This document shows, piece after piece, positions 5,780-5,981 of a stretch of 5,981 nucleotides of DNA (position 1 is its first letter; every line of letters starts with the position of its first letter). The position numbers and the translations under genes were made by a program. This DNA is from Phycisphaerae bacterium (GTDB lineage: Bacteria; Planctomycetota; Phycisphaerae; Phycisphaerales; SM1A02): positions 5,342-11,322 of the forward strand of contig NZFT01000120.1 of assembly GCA_002690755.1 (NCBI GenBank). Direction: 5' to 3'. The notes beneath the pieces are model-generated. The model searched no databases, was not told the DNA's origin, and saw only the letters and a list, made by a program, of their open reading frames with translations.

Positions 5780-5981
5780 ATGGATACCGCCGCCGAAAAC
5801 CGCGTGATCACCGCCCCCCGGGGCGCCGAAAAGACCTGCCGCACCTGGGCCGCCGAAGGCGCCATGCGGATGCTCATGAACAACCTCGATCCCGAGGTCG
5901 CCGAGCATCCCGAGAAGCTCGTGGTCTACGGCGGTCGCGGGCAGGCCGCCCGCAACTGGGCGGCGTTCGACGCGATCGTCG
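5780..5981 (+). CDS. hutU: Urocanate hydratase, N-terminal fragment
   Basis: The first 67 codons of a protein normally about 550 residues long, cut by the right edge. Urocanate hydratase adds water to urocanate to give 4-imidazolone-5-propionate, using tightly bound NAD+ as an electrophile, and is the step after histidase. The fragment is diagnostic: [12 protein letters not shown] (12-23), [18 protein letters not shown] (28-45) and the NAD-site-associated [13 protein letters not shown] (48-60), followed by FDAIV, all closely match the known N-terminus. The ATG at 5780 is chosen because the short Met-to-APRG spacing is normal for the family and a TACAAT hexamer stands six bases before it. It is on the same strand as hutH, forming a hutH-hutU order. 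The active-site residues of the later domains cannot be checked. Confidence 0.95.
   Translation, partial: MDTAAENRVITAPRGAEKTCRTWAAEGAMRMLMNNLDPEVAEHPEKLVVYGGRGQAARNWAAFDAIV

Noticed and set aside
1..5981. A new defence, mobile or multi-gene system
   Set aside because: The genes are two catabolic enzymes, a kinase, a peptidase and two membrane proteins. There are no repeats, integrases, nucleases or toxin-like small genes to support such a system.

Overview
The window is GC-rich chromosomal DNA with six genes and almost no spare space. The composition and the mix of gene families suggest a high-GC environmental bacterium. My best guess is a planctomycete (Phycisphaerae-like), but that rests on protein character alone and is low confidence. 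I see no rRNA, tRNA, CRISPR array, insertion sequence or phage gene.

Left part (about 1-3850) is all on the minus strand. In transcription order it holds a conserved membrane protein of unknown function (3149-3850), a second unrelated polytopic membrane protein (2287-3111), a PfkB-family sugar/nucleoside kinase (1304-2215), and the N-terminal 405 residues of an exported dipeptidyl-peptidase-IV-like S9 protease (1-1217, running off the left edge). The gaps are 37, 71 and 86 bases. The four could be partly co-transcribed, but the kinase seems to have its own promoter, and the four functions do not form an obvious pathway.

The 287-base divergent region (3851-4137) separates these from the right part, which is on the plus strand and encodes histidine breakdown. 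It carries hutH (histidine ammonia-lyase, 4138-5664, complete) and the first 67 codons of hutU (urocanate hydratase, 5780 to the right edge). These are the first two steps: histidine to urocanate plus ammonia, then urocanate to imidazolone propionate. The later steps (hutI and a glutamate-forming enzyme) would be expected downstream, outside the window.

The most interesting signal is in translation starts. Three genes (kinase, membrane protein at 3850, hutU) have a TANNNT -10-like hexamer followed by exactly six bases and then ATG, so transcription would begin at or next to the start codon (leaderless mRNA). The S9 protease and hutH instead have ordinary Shine-Dalgarno sequences 8-9 bases from ATG. 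Other points of note are the low GC of the 3149-3850 gene, a 9-base-period direct repeat over its promoter, and a hutH whose usual NQEDHVSM signature is altered. I found no convincing new multi-gene system.
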